Positions 33,971 through 44,722 of a stretch of 64,000 nucleotides of DNA are shown one piece after another. The stretch is from Hemerocallis citrina. Taxonomy: Eukaryota; Streptophyta; Magnoliopsida; Asparagales; Asphodelaceae. The position numbers and the translations under genes are program-made. Location: NCBI GenBank assembly GCA_017893485.1, contig CM030362.1:259014755-259078754 (forward strand). Reading direction: 5' to 3'. The notes under the pieces were generated by a model. It had not been told where the DNA came from. It was given only the letters and a program-made list of their open reading frames with translations, and ran no database searches. Numbering within the stretch: the first letter of the stretch is position 1; every line of letters starts with the position of its first letter.

Positions 33971-35479
33971 AGGGATCTGATTGAGCAGATGCGGAGGTTG
34001 GAGTTGGATGTTTTGTTGCCGAATTCTGGTCGGAGTTGTTTGGCGCTCTAGCTTCAGCGTCTCATGTTGATCAGATTAAGGAAGCGCAGGCTGCTGATGC
34101 GCAGTTGCAGGGTTTTCGAGCTGAGGTTGAGTCTAGGTCTAGGACGGACATGGTTATTCATGCTGATGGATCGCTTCATTTTGGGTCCAGGTTATGTGTC
34201 CCGAAAGGTGAAGTTCGTCAGAGGTTGCTTGAGGAAGCTCACCAGTCATCTTATTCTATCCATTCTGGTGGTACTAAGATGTATCGGGATCTGAAGCTTC
34301 ATTCCTGGTGGCCTGGTGTGACGAGAGCTGTGGCTCGGTTTGTTGCTCAGTGTTTGATCTGCCAGCAGGTTAAGGCAGAGCATCAGAGAACCATTGGACT
34401 TCTTCAACTGCTTCCTATTCCAGAGTGGAAGTGGGAACATATCACTATGGACTTTGTGACCACTTTGCCGAGGAATCATAAGGGCCATAATGCTATTTTG
34501 GTGATTGTCGAACGTTTGACGAAGAGTGCTCACTTCATTCCTTTTCGTGTCGGGCAGTCTACTGAGAGCCTAGCTGAGAGGTACATGTAAGAGATTGTTA
34601 GACTTCATGGGGTTTCAGTTAGTATTGTATCCGACAGGGATACGAGATTCAGATCTCAGTTCTGGGAGAGTTTTTAGAACAGTTTGGGGAGTAAATTAAA
34701 GTACAGTTAACTTTTCATTCCCAAACTGATGGACAGCTAGAGAGGACCATCTAGATTCTTGAGGACATGTTGAGGTCTTGTATGCTTCAATTTGGTGGAT
34801 CATGGGAGGACCATTTGCATCTCGTAGAGTTCTCGTATTAACAGCTTTCAAGCCAGTATTAAAGCTGCTCCGTTCGAGGCACTTAATGGGCAAAAGTGCA
34901 GATCGCCAGTGTGCTGGGATGAAATTGGTGAGAGGAAGTTGTTGGGTCCAGAGTTGTTCACCAGGACAATTTATGTGGTGGTTCAGATCAGGAAGCATTT
35001 GCAGGCAACTTAGGATAGGCAGAGGCGATGGGCTGATGTCCATCGGAGGGATTTGGAGTTTGAGGTTGGTGTGTTTTCCTTAAGGTATCGTCTTGGCGGG
35101 GTGTCATTGGTTCGGTGGTGGAGGCAAGCTTAGCCCTAGATTTATTAGGTCGTTTGATATTGTGGAGCGAATAGGCAAGGTGGCCTATCGTCATGCATTG
35201 CCGCCAGCGTTATCAGGTGTGCATGATATTTTCTATGTCTCACAACTCAGGAGATATATCCGAGATGAGAGCCACTTGATCGACTATTCTGAGTTGACCG
35301 TTCGGCCGGATTTAACTTGTGAGATTCTGCCAGTTTCTATTGTGGATCGGCGACAGAAAGTTCTTAAGAACAAGGTCATCAAGTTGGTTCGTGTTGCTTG
35401 GAATCCTCACTCGCCCGGTGAGCCGACTTGGGAGCTGAAGGAGGAGATTCAGCAGAAGTTTCCTCATTTGTTTGAGTAG
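33971..35479 (+). pseudogene. Integrase with chromodomain-like tail, element B
   Basis: Zinc part: LLEEAHQSSYSIHSGGTKMY and CLICQQVKAEH. Core: ITMDFVTTLPRN (first Asp) and VSIVSDRDTRFRSQFW (second Asp). The Glu region (34720-34760) is ruined by stops. C-terminal: PRFIRSFDIVERIGKVAYRH, HDIFYVSQLRRYI, and a chromodomain-like end VDRRQKVLKNKVIKLVRVAW followed by PTWELKEEIQQKFPHLFE, which places the element among Tekay-type chromoviruses. Stops at 34588, 34677, 34738 and more. Confidence 0.9.
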
Positions 35480-35544
35480 TTTTTGTTTTGTTCTTTTCGT
35501 TTTTCTTTTGGAGTTACCGTATGTATCTTCTTGTTTGAATTTTA

Positions 35545-35577
35545 AGGACGAAATTCTTTTTGTTAGGTGGGTAGGAT
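35545..35577 (+). other. Polypurine region of element B
   Basis: AAGGACGAAATTC…AGGTGGGTAGGA immediately before the 3' LTR, the conserved arrangement of plant chromoviruses. Confidence 0.75.
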
Positions 35578-36126
35578 TATAACCCCTGTTTTTCGTTTTG
35601 TGTGTGTATTTCTCTTCTTGTATCTTTTCCTTGACCATATATTGGTTTTTATTTTCAATGAATTCATTTTGTTATTTTTGTCATCTTTTTATTTTGAATT
35701 CTTGATCCAATTGTCTCATTTGTTTTGTCTCTATTTAATCAACCTACTGTTGATTCTCTTTATTCAATTTGCTCGTGCCTATTTTTTTTATTTGTTGTTT
35801 TTTTTTCCTGTGCCCGTCTCATTTTTTTATATATATTAATTTTGATCACCACATTTCTTTTTATTTATTCAACCCATTCATTTAACCCATTTAGCTTTAT
35901 ATTAACCTATTAATAACTGTCATTATCCCATTCTGAACCTATAAACCATTCCAAATACCCATTTATCAAACCATCAGACCCGTTTACTATTTACTTTCTT
36001 ATTCACCTATTACTCTTAAACCCATAGCCTGTTAATTAATACCCAATCCATTTACCTAATTGTTACCCATACCCGTACCCTATATACTACCCGCTACCCT
36101 GTAGCCGTCACCAGTCTCTTTCCCCC
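35578..36126 (+). repeat. 3' LTR of element B, first part
   Basis: Matches 13874-14446 with a 23-bp length difference near the start. Interrupted after TTTCCCCC by element C and resumed at 51074. Confidence 0.85.
36122..36126. repeat. TSD of element C, left
   Basis: CCCCC; six C follow the 3' LTR (51074-51079). The intact site in the other LTR of B has seven C (14440-14446). Confidence 0.75.
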
Positions 36127-36746
36127 TGATATGGCTAAAAATGGGGTTAAATCGGGACCGTCCAGATTGGGAACGAATCTTAAAGCTCAGGGGTAAAACG
36201 GTAATTTCACATATGGATGGGCCAGAAGCGGGCACTGGATCTTCCCTTTCCAGATTCGATAACCCGCGAAACGGATCCACTCCAGCTGGGTACGGGTCCC
36301 GACCCAAGACAAACCCAGACCAGCAAGAGGAAATCAGGGTCACTGATTTGACTAAATCAACGGGCCTGATTTGCAGTTATCCTCTCACCGGGAATCAGGG
36401 ATCAGTTACCTAAACTAATTATGAGGATTTTACTCCTAACGGTATCACAGGAAATCAGGTCCCTAATCAAACTCCCCTGGCGACTATAAATACCTGCTAC
36501 CTACCACTGTTACCAGGTAATCACTCTTTTGCCAACTTAAGCTCTTTCTTAATCATCACTGGTTACTGACAAGAGCGTCGGAGGGTGCGTCGCCGGGATC
36601 AACCCCGGTGGATCGCACTTCCTTGCAGGTGAGCGGCGGGAGTCAACAGCCCAATTCTGACGAACAGGCTTGGATCCGCTATTCAGGTTTTTCCACGAAC
36701 TCACAAATCTCATATGTTTACCCCCACACCAGATTCAGCGGTAACA
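36127..36746 (+). repeat. 5' LTR of element C
   Basis: 620 bp, same length as 50454-51073. TATA box CTATAAATA at 36484-36492. Confidence 0.95.
36484..36492 (+). promoter_or_regulatory. TATA box of element C LTR
   Basis: CTATAAATA, copy at 50811-50819 in the 3' LTR and related CCTATAAATA in element A. Confidence 0.7.
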
Positions 36747-36769
36747 GATTGGCGCCATCTGTGGGAAAC
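36747..36769 (+). other. Primer binding site of element C
   Basis: GATTGGCGCCATCTGTGGGA directly after the LTR. The TGGCGCC-type site is the usual one for Tat elements and differs from the tRNA-iMet site of the other elements here. Confidence 0.8.
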
Positions 36770-36819
36770 CATGCGAATAGCAGCCTCTCCTCTTCCCGTC
36801 GACTAGCTCTTCTCCAGAC

Positions 36820-39288
36820 ATGCCTCCCAGAAAGGTCAGGTCTAGGGGGTCCAACCGTGGACCCAACCCCACCGATCAACAAGAAGAAGTCCCCATGCAT
36901 CCTGCTCCGCAGCCCGAACAACTTCCTCCCCCGGTCCAAGACCATTTCCAACAGGGCCAGCCCCCTCTTCTGAATCAACAACCCCCTAATGGTCCCACTG
37001 GTCAGAACCAGCGGAGGCAGAAGCAACCTCTCCACCCAGACCATGTGTCAGTACACAATGCCTCCTCGGATTCTATGGCCTCCCATAATCCCCGAGCTTC
37101 CGACCTCCGCAACACCGTTCTAAATTGGCAGAAGAATGAGGACCTGCGCAACCGCCTAGATGAGAAGCGGGCCCGAAAGGGAGTCTCCCGCCAACATCAA
37201 GGTGAGCGATCTCCTCATCGCCGAGAGGGTAGGAGGTCTCCGGACCGAAGAGGACGGGGGGAATCTCCCGAGCGTCGTAGGAGGAGGCCACATTCTCCTG
37301 CTGGTCGACATCACCCAAGGAACGATGAGGCACCCATCGCTCGTGCCGAGTTCCAACAATTCCAGGCAACGGTGTTGCAGGCCCTCAACCTTCGCCACAA
37401 CAACAATAATGCCCAAAGGGTTCCAACACCCCCACGGGTCCCAAGTCCTCACCACCGATCCATAAGTCCTCCCCCGGCTCCTAGTCACCAGCAACACCCT
37501 CATAGTCCTCGCCGATCCCAGGACTATCGACGCCGTAGTCCCCGCTCCCCTGCCTATGAAGACGAGTCCAGGGAATCGTTTGACTACCACCGAAGGGACG
37601 ATGCCCTCTACCGTCGTCTCCACGAGATGGAGAGGCGCATCGGTCGAATGGACAAGGAGGAGGAGTCGAGAGGAAGGACCGTCCGCCCCAGCAGACCCCC
37701 CTTCTCTCGGACTATCATGGAGGCTCCCATCCCGAGGGGTTTCAAGCCTCCGCAGTTTGAAACGTACTCAGGGGAGTCGGACCCTGTTGATCATGTCGAA
37801 AGCTTCAAGACCTTGATGCTAATCCACCAAGCTTCCGACACCATGCTTTGCAAAACCTTCCCCGCCACTCTCAAGGGTTCGGCGTGGAAATGGTACTCCC
37901 GGCTCGCTCCCTCTTCCATCTTCTCTTTTGAGCAGTTCGAAACGCTCTTCATAACCCACTTTGTGAGCAGCAGACGAACGGAAAAGACCAGCCTCTCTCT
38001 ACTCCACCTCCGACAGGAGAGGGGAGAGAAATTGAGGGACTATGTGAGGAGATTTACTGCGGAGGTCAGGTCCATCGCCTCCCTCGACCAGTCTATGGCG
38101 ACCGTCGCATTCCAATCCAACGTCCTCAACTCTAACCTTCGGTCGTCCCTCACCAAAAAGCCCCCGCACAACTTCGCCGACCTTCTCCTTAGATGCGAGA
38201 AATATATTCGGGCGGAGGAAGCCGAGTGCTTCCCGGGCTTCGGAGGATCCGCTTTCGGGTCAAAGAGAAAGACAACGGAAGAGGAAGGGGCCAAGAAGCT
38301 ACAGAAGGATAATAGCGGTCAGCGCCGTCCTCCTCCCAAGTTCGAGAAATTTACTCCTCTCACTACCAACGTCTCCACCATCCCGATGGAAGTCGAGAAG
38401 GAGGGAGTTATACCTCCTGCTCCGAGGATGAACACCCCAGCCAAGAGGAGGAATAAGGAGAAGTGGTGTCGTTACCACCGGGATCATGGCCACGACACCA
38501 ATGACTACCGAGCGCTGAAGAACGAAATAGAGGCCCTCATCCAGAGGGGGCAGTTGGCTAAGTTTGTGAAGACAAATGATCGGGGAGATCGCACCACTCC
38601 TCCGCCTCGGGGGGGTAACAAGCGCTCTGAGCGACGAGATGAAACCCCCAAGTTCGAGGAGGAACGTGTTCTGCACTTTATCCACGGGGGTCCAATGGGG
38701 GGCTCTTCCAACTCCTCTCAGAAGGCCTTCGTCCGAGAGGTCAATTCAGTTCACAGCGCCCCTCCCCCCAAAGGCCTCGGCGTTCCAATAACTTTCTCTG
38801 ATGAAGACCTCGAGGGGGTCCGCACTCCCCACTGCGAAGCACTTGTTATCGACCTCCGCATGGCAAACTTCAAAGTGCAGAGGATCCTGGTAGACAACGG
38901 GAGCTCCGTGAATATCCTCTTCCTCTCGGCCTTCCGAGGGCTGCAACTATCCCGGGATCGCCTCAAACCGGCCGGCTACACGCTCCACGGGTTCACGGGG
39001 GTGCCAGTAACTGTCAAAGGGGTTATCACCCTGGACGTAACTGCTGGGAAGACCCCTACCACCCGGATAGAGCCGATGGACTTTATGGTCGTCGACGTCC
39101 CAGCTGCGTACAATGTCATCTTGGGCCGACCTGGCCTAGCAGCCCTGGAAGCCGTTCCTTCGGCGTACCATCTCAAGATGAAGTTCCCCACCCGGGCGGG
39201 AGTGGGAGAAGTCAGGGGCAGCCAAGAGACGGCTCGGAAGTGCTACATGACTTTTACTGGGGTCCGGTTCTCTCCCTCGAGACTTTAG
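36820..39288 (+). CDS. Gag-protease polyprotein of Tat element C
   Basis: 822 residues, uninterrupted. ATG chosen because it lies about 50 bp after the primer site and starts MPPRKVRSRG. Residues ~100-285 are Arg/Ser/Pro-rich with RS and RRSPDRRG patterns. ~300-430 is the capsid-type gag domain (PPQFETYSGESDP, FPATLKGSAWKWY, DYVRRFTAEVR). ~548-565 is a zinc-knuckle-like WCRYHRDHGHDTNDY whose last Cys is Tyr. ~690 is the protease active site ILVDNGSSVNILF, and ~767 is NVILGRPGL. DNG replaces DT/SG as in element A. The protein packages RNA and matures Gag and Pol. Its end overlaps the pol frame by about 50 bases, as the residues after CYM are out of frame with the family; a recent frameshift is likely. 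It is the only full-length structural gene in the window. Confidence 0.9.
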   Translation: MPPRKVRSRGSNRGPNPTDQQEEVPMHPAPQPEQLPPPVQDHFQQGQPPLLNQQPPNGPTGQNQRRQKQPLHPDHVSVHNASSDSMASHNPRASDLRNTVLNWQKNEDLRNRLDEKRARKGVSRQHQGERSPHRREGRRSPDRRGRGESPERRRRRPHSPAGRHHPRNDEAPIARAEFQQFQATVLQALNLRHNNNNAQRVPTPPRVPSPHHRSISPPPAPSHQQHPHSPRRSQDYRRRSPRSPAYEDESRESFDYHRRDDALYRRLHEMERRIGRMDKEEESRGRTVRPSRPPFSRTIMEAPIPRGFKPPQFETYSGESDPVDHVESFKTLMLIHQASDTMLCKTFPATLKGSAWKWYSRLAPSSIFSFEQFETLFITHFVSSRRTEKTSLSLLHLRQERGEKLRDYVRRFTAEVRSIASLDQSMATVAFQSNVLNSNLRSSLTKKPPHNFADLLLRCEKYIRAEEAECFPGFGGSAFGSKRKTTEEEGAKKLQKDNSGQRRPPPKFEKFTPLTTNVSTIPMEVEKEGVIPPAPRMNTPAKRRNKEKWCRYHRDHGHDTNDYRALKNEIEALIQRGQLAKFVKTNDRGDRTTPPPRGGNKRSERRDETPKFEEERVLHFIHGGPMGGSSNSSQKAFVREVNSVHSAPPPKGLGVPITFSDEDLEGVRTPHCEALVIDLRMANFKVQRILVDNGSSVNILFLSAFRGLQLSRDRLKPAGYTLHGFTGVPVTVKGVITLDVTAGKTPTTRIEPMDFMVVDVPAAYNVILGRPGLAALEAVPSAYHLKMKFPTRAGVGEVRGSQETARKCYMTFTGVRFSPSRL

Positions 39289-41468
39289 AGATCCCCGAGC
39301 CGAACGTCCGACCCACGTCCGAGCCGGCGGACGAATTGGAAGAAGTGCTCTTCTCGGACGAGGACCCGAGTCGGAAGTTCCTCATCAGCAAGTCCCTACC
39401 GACTGCCCTATGTTCCGACTTGGTGCAGTGCATCCGGAAGAACCGCGACCTATTTGCTTGGTCCGCCACGGATATGCCCGGGATTTCCGAGGAGCTTCTA
39501 GTGCACCGCCTCAGCGTCGAACCGGGGTGCAGACCGGTTCAGCAGAAGAAGCGTAAATTCGCTCCTGAGCGACAACAAGCCATCAAGGAGGAGGTGGACA
39601 AGCTCCTAAAAGCTCGGTTTATACAGGAGGTGAACTTACCCGAGTGGCTCTCCAATGTCATCATGGTTAAGAAGTCCAAAGGTTCCTGGAGGATATGCAT
39701 CGACTTCACAGACTTGAATAAGGCGTGTCCGAAGGATCCGTTCCCCCTCCCGAATATCGACACCCTCATTGATGCCACCTCGGGCCATGAGCTCCTCAGC
39801 TTCATGGACTCCTTCTCTGGCTACAACCAGATCCGAATGTTCCCCCCGGACATTCCGAAGACTTCCTTCATTACCGACCAGGGCCTCTACTGTTATAGAG
39901 TTATGCCGTTCAGATTGAAGAATGCTGGAGCCACCTACTAGCGCCTTGTCAATAAAGTCTTCCAAAGCCAGATAGGCCGCAATATGGAAGTATACGTCGA
40001 CGACATGCTCGTGAAGAGCGTCTGAGGTACCGACCACGTGGCCGACCTACAGGAGGCATTCGGCGTACTGAGAAGCCACAGCATGAGGCTTAATCCGAAC
40101 AAGTGTGCGTTCGGGGTCTCGTCAGGAAAGTTCCTCGGCTTCATGGTCAGCCAGCGAGGGATCGAAGCAAATCCTGAAAAAATTAAGGCCATACTGGACA
40201 TGGCCCCGCCCCGGAACGTCAAGGAAGTGCAGAGGCTTACGGGTCGCCTCGCCGCTATTGGGCGATTCCTTTCGAAGTCTGGGGAAAAGTGCCTCCCCTT
40301 CTTCAAGGCTCTCATGGGGGACCAAGGGTTTCGAGTGGGGCGAACTGCAACAGGAGTCGTTCAAACAGCTGAAAGCCTACTTGGTCAATCCTCCCCTGCT
40401 CAGCAAGCCCGTTCCAGGGGAAACCCTCTTCATCTACTTAGCTGCTTCCGAGCAGACCCTAAGTGCCGTTTTGGTGAGGGAAGAAGACCGGGCTTAGAGG
40501 CCCATTTACTATGTAAGCAAGGTACTTGGGACACCGAGCTCCGCTACCCGAAGGTAGAAAAGATGGCCTACGCCCTGGTTATGGCGGCAAGGAAGCTCCG
40601 CCCATACTTTTAGTCCCACTCGGTTGTGGTCCTCACCGACCAACCGCTAAAGCAGGTCCTCCACAAGCCAGAAACCTCAGGCCGGCTTATGAAATGGTCC
40701 ATCGAGCTGAGCCAACACGACATCTCTTACCAGCCCCGGACTGCGATCAAAGCTCAAGCCCTCGCGGACTTCATCGTCGAGACCACCATTCCCGAGGTCA
40801 GCCATGTCCCGAACGGACCCCCTATTTGGACGGTTTTTGTGGATGGTTCCTCTTGCAACGAGGGAAGCGGCGCCGGTATCATCCTGACGAGTCCAGATGA
40901 CTTCGTCCTCCAGTATGCCCTCCGCATGAATTTCAAGGCCTCAAACAACGAAGCAGAGTATGAGGCACTAATCGCAGGCCTCGGACTTGCCCGAAGTGCC
41001 GGGGCGCAGCGCCTTCGAATCCATAGTGACTCTCAGCTAGTTGTGAACCAAGCCTTGGGCGATTACGAGGCACGAGACGAACGGATGGCGAAGTACCTCG
41101 CCAAAGTCCGAACCATCATGACCCGGTTCGAAGAGGCACTCATCCAACGAGTCCCTCGAGAAGAGAATTCACAAGCCGACGCCCTCTCCAAGTTGGCCTC
41201 ATCCTCCCTCCAAGGTCTCGAGCAGACCGTCTTGATCGAGGTCCTCTTGAAACCGAGCATAGAAGAGGAGACCCTCGACTCAGTGGAGTTATTGCCGGTC
41301 CTACTGCAAGATAATTGGATGAAGCCGTTAGGGGAATTCTTAAGGGACGGACTCCTCCCCGAGGACCCCAAGGAAGCACGCCGAGTAAGAACCAGGGCCG
41401 AGCGATACATCCTGATCGAGGGGATCTTGTACAAGCACTCCTTCTCGCAGATTGACGGCCGACCGTAG
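39240..41468 (+). pseudogene. RT, RNase H and archaeal RNase H of element C
   Basis: RT (39540-40100): VIMVKKSKGSWRICIDFTD, NKACPKDPFPLPNI, FMDSFSGYNQI and MEVYVDDMLVKS (active site 39993-40004). First RNase H (40350-40700) has [13 protein letters not shown], lacking the catalytic Asp, as known for Tat elements. The second, archaeal-type RNase H (40826-41200) shows all four acidic residues: FVDGSS, NNEAEYEALI, HSDSQLVVNQ and QADALSKLAS. Stops: TAG 39939, TGA 40023, TAG 40495, TAG 40611, TAG 41466. Two frameshifts (about 40318 and 40520) compensate each other. At least three stops fit CAG to TAG. Confidence 0.95.
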
Positions 41469-42581
41469 CTGAGGTGCCTTTCCCCAGAACAGGCTGACTA
41501 CGCCTTACAGGAGCTCCACTAAGGCATTGGCGAGGCACATTCAGGGTTTAGGTCTTTGGCTCGGAAAGCTCTGAATTACGGATACTTCTGGCCGACTCTC
41601 CTCCAAGACGCCGAGCGACACGTTCGGCAATGTGGCTCTTGTCAGAGACATTCCAACATTCGTCGCCTCCCCCAAGCCAACCTCGCCTCCCTATCAAGTC
41701 CTATCCCCTTCACAATGTGGGGGATGGACTTACTAGGGCCATTCCCTCCAGCTCCGAGCCAGTTCAAGTTCTTGGTCGTAGCCATCGACTACTTCTCGAA
41801 GTGGATTGAGGCCGAGCCCCTTGCCACTATCACCAAGAATAAGGTGCTTCAATTCTTCTGGAAGAACGTCATCTGCCGATTCGGCATCCCCCGTGTCCTC
41901 GTAACAGACAACGGAACTCAGTTTACTGGGGCCGCGTTCCGAGCTCTATGTGAAGACCTTGCCATCCAACAGCGCTTCTCCTCCGTCTCCCACCCACAGT
42001 CGAATGGCCAGGCAGAGAACGCTAACCGGCAGATCCTCTCTGGTATCAAGAAGAGATTGGACAAATGTTCCAAAGGCTTATGGGTCGACCAACTCCCCAA
42101 CGTGCTGTGGAACTACCGCACCAACAAACGGACCCCCACAAGAGAGTCCCCGTTCAACCTCACCTATGGGTCTGAGGCAGTGATACCTCTCGAAGTCGGA
42201 ATACCTTCTCCTCGCCTCGCAGCCTACAACGAGGAACAGAACGCCAGGGACCTCCGGGCGAACCAAGACCTGGTGGACGAACTGAGAGAAAGGGCGTCGA
42301 TCCGCCAACAGAACTACCGGAGGAGGATCGAATTGGCGTACAACAAGAGAGTCCGACCCACCGATCTCAAGGAGGGGGACTTAGTCCTCAGAAAACTAGC
42401 CATCTGCTTCCCCAGTCAGAAGAGCAAACTAGCCCCAAATTGGGAAGGACCTTACAATATCGCAAAGGTAGTTCGGCCCGGAGCTTATCGTCTGAAAGAC
42501 CTCGAGGGTAGGGAGATTCTGAGGACCTGGAATGCCGACCACGTTTTAAAATACCAAGAAAGCGCCCCAGCACCTCTCTGA
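41469..42581 (+). pseudogene. Integrase of element C (core intact)
   Basis: 341 open residues from 41556, preceded in frame by a TAA at 41520. Zinc finger: GEAHSGFRSLARK and GYFWPTLLQD then RQCGSCQRH. Core: VVAIDYFSKWIEAEPLA (Asp), VLVTDNGTQFTG (Asp) and HPQSNGQAENANRQIL (Glu); all three catalytic residues are present. The C-terminal part has LKEGDLVLRKLAI, LAPNWEGPYNIAKVVRPGAY and TWNADHVLKYQ. No chromodomain. It would insert the DNA copy into the genome, but stops upstream separate it from the polyprotein. Confidence 0.9.
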
Positions 42582-42671
42582 GTATCATAGGGTGTCGAAC
42601 CGTTCCTCTCCTCTAACTTGTAATTCCTCTCTTAAGTTGTCATATGTAAAAACGGCTCGCCGTCAATTATC

Positions 42672-42677
42672 AATAAA
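42672..42677 (+). terminator. Sense poly(A) signal after integrase, element C
   Basis: AATAAA, 91 bases after the integrase stop and 60 bases before the tandem array. Same position as 6272 in element A, suggesting the gag-pol mRNA can end here rather than in the 3' LTR. Confidence 0.5.
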
Positions 42678-42738
42678 GAATGCTTTTTCGTACTTATAAA
42701 ATTGCTTGTGTCTCTCTGCCTTTATTCTTTATTCAATC

Positions 42739-44200
42739 AATGGTTCGGAGTCCAATACTTGGCTCGATTCTACTCCGCAAGCTCGCTTCTAAGCGGGCTA
42801 GGAGTGGGTCGCCATTCGGAATTGCTCCCACGACCGTTGAACTCTAACGATGGTTCCGGGGTCCAACACTTGGTTCGATTCTACTCCGCAAGCTCGCTTC
42901 TCAGCGGGCTAGGAGTGGGTCGCCATTCGGAATTGCTCCCACGACCGTTGAACTCTAACGTTGGTTTCGGAGTCCAATACTTGGTTCGATTCTACTCCGC
43001 AAGCTCGCTTCTAAGCGGGATAGGAGTGGGTCGCCATTCGGAATTGCTCCCACGATCGTTGAACTCTAACGATGGTTCCGGAGTCCAACACTTGGTTCGA
43101 TTCTACTCCGCAAGCTCGCTTCTCAGCGGGCTAGGAGTGGGTCGCCATTCGGAATTGCTCCCACGACCGTTGATCTCTAACGATGGTTCAAGGGTCCAAC
43201 ACTTGGTTCGATTCTACTCCGCAAGCTCGCTTCTAAGCGGGCTAGGAGTGGGTCGCCATTCGGAATTGTTCCCACGACCGTTGAACTCTAACGATGGTTC
43301 CGGGGTCCAACACTTGGTTCGATTCTACTCCGCAAGCTCGCTTCTCAGCGGGCTAGGAGTGGGTCGCCATTCAGAATTGCTCCCACGACCGTTGAACTCT
43401 AACGTTGGTTCCGGAGTCCAACACTTGGTTCGATTCTACTCCGCAAGCTCGCTTCTAAGCGGGCTAGGAGTGGGTCGCCATTCGGAATTGCTCCCACGAC
43501 CGTTGAACTCTAACGATGGTTCCGGAGTGCAACACTTGGTTCGATTCTACTCTGCAAGCTCGCTTCTCAGCGGGCTAGGAGTGGGTCGCCATTCGGAATT
43601 GCTCCCATGACCATTGATCTCTAACGATGGTTCCGGGGTCCAACACTTGGTTCGATTCTACTCCGCAAGCTCGCTTCTCAGTGGGCCAGGAGTGGGTCGC
43701 CATTCGGAATTGCTCCCACGACCGTTGAACTCTAACGATGGTTCCGGAGTCCAACACTTGGTTCGATTTTACTCCACAAGCTCGCTTCTAAGCGGGCTAG
43801 GAGTGGGTAGCCATTCGGAATTGCTCCCACGACCGTTGAACTCTAACGATGGTTCCGGAGTCCAACACTTGGTTCGATTCTACTCCGCAAGCTCGCTTCT
43901 CAGCGGGCTAGGAGTGGGTCGCCATTCGGAATTGCTCCCACGACCGTTGATTTCTAACAATAGTTCCGGAGTCCAACACTTGATTCGATTCTACTCCGCA
44001 AGCTCACTTCTCAGCGGGCTAGGAGTGGGTCGCCATTCGGAATTGCTCCCACAACCGTTGAACTACCCTACTGATGGTTCGGAGTCCAACACTTGGCTCG
44101 AATCTACTTCGCAAGCTCGCTCCTCGGTGAGCTAGAAGTAGGTCGCCATTCGGAATTGCTCCCACAACCGTCGGGCAACTCTAACGGTGGTTCGGAGTCC
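42739..44200 (+). repeat. 111-bp tandem array of element C
   Basis: About 13 units of ATGGTTCCGGAGTCCAACAC…CCGTTGAACTCTAACG, period 111 in all but the terminal units. Because 111 = 3 x 37, one frame stays open (42702-43610 and 43614-44135, split by one TGA from CGA), giving 37-residue repeats such as HLVRFYSASSLLSGLGVGRH. The open frame is probably a by-product. Confidence 0.95.
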
Positions 44201-44229
44201 ATCGTTCGGCTCAGCTGCGCTCACTCAAA

Positions 44230-44490
44230 ACCCCGAGCCGAGCAGACGAGGAACCGACCCTCGTATATAGAGAAAAATTCTACCGAACCAATTTTACCGT
44301 CAGATCATCTCAAATTGCATGGTAGAACGTGATGGACGGATCTGATCGTGCCACATATCCACAAAATGACAAGATAGTGTTTTCTTGGAATTCGTGCCTC
44401 CCACCTCGTGATACGTACCACGATCATGATCGACCGTTTTGATGTTGCCACATGGCCGGAATCTGATTTCCGTGCTGTCGCACCTCGGAA
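44230..44490 (+). repeat. Single copy of the GAGGAACCGACCCTCG repeat
   Basis: The unit beginning GACGAGGAACCGACCC (44246) is the same family as the arrays at 48291-50000, so the antisense gene is bracketed by it on both sides. Confidence 0.75.
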
Positions 44491-44630
44491 GCACACAGTC
44501 ACCTCGGAATACTCCGAGCGAAAAACTAAAGCTCTGCGGCTAAAACCTACAAAGAAGAACTAAGGGTCCTTATGGTTCGGCATCAAGAATAAGGCGACCA
44601 CGGCATGACTATGAACAAAGCAACTTTGAT

Positions 44631-44636
44631 TTTATT
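44631..44636 (-). terminator. Antisense poly(A) signal, element C
   Basis: TTTATT on + (AATAAA on -), 87 bases past the stop of the distal antisense exon (44723). Confidence 0.5.
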
Positions 44637-44722
44637 AAGATACTTGGTAAATTTACATGGCAAACCATTACAACGGGAAAGCAACTAAATAAATTACAAG
44701 TAAAAGGCTCGACGCCATTCGT

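Noticed and set aside
36608..36973. 121-codon + frame across the LTR end and primer site
   Set aside because: It spans the LTR and leader of element C and overlaps gag in another frame; no motif.
38040..38711. Open - frames of 60-130 codons opposite gag of element C
   Set aside because: GC-rich shadow frames of the real gag-protease gene; no splice or domain support, unlike the antisense gene at 45.6-47.8 kb.
42702..44135. 302- and 173-codon + frames
   Set aside because: Produced by the 111-bp tandem array (multiple of three). Reported as a repeat, not a gene.
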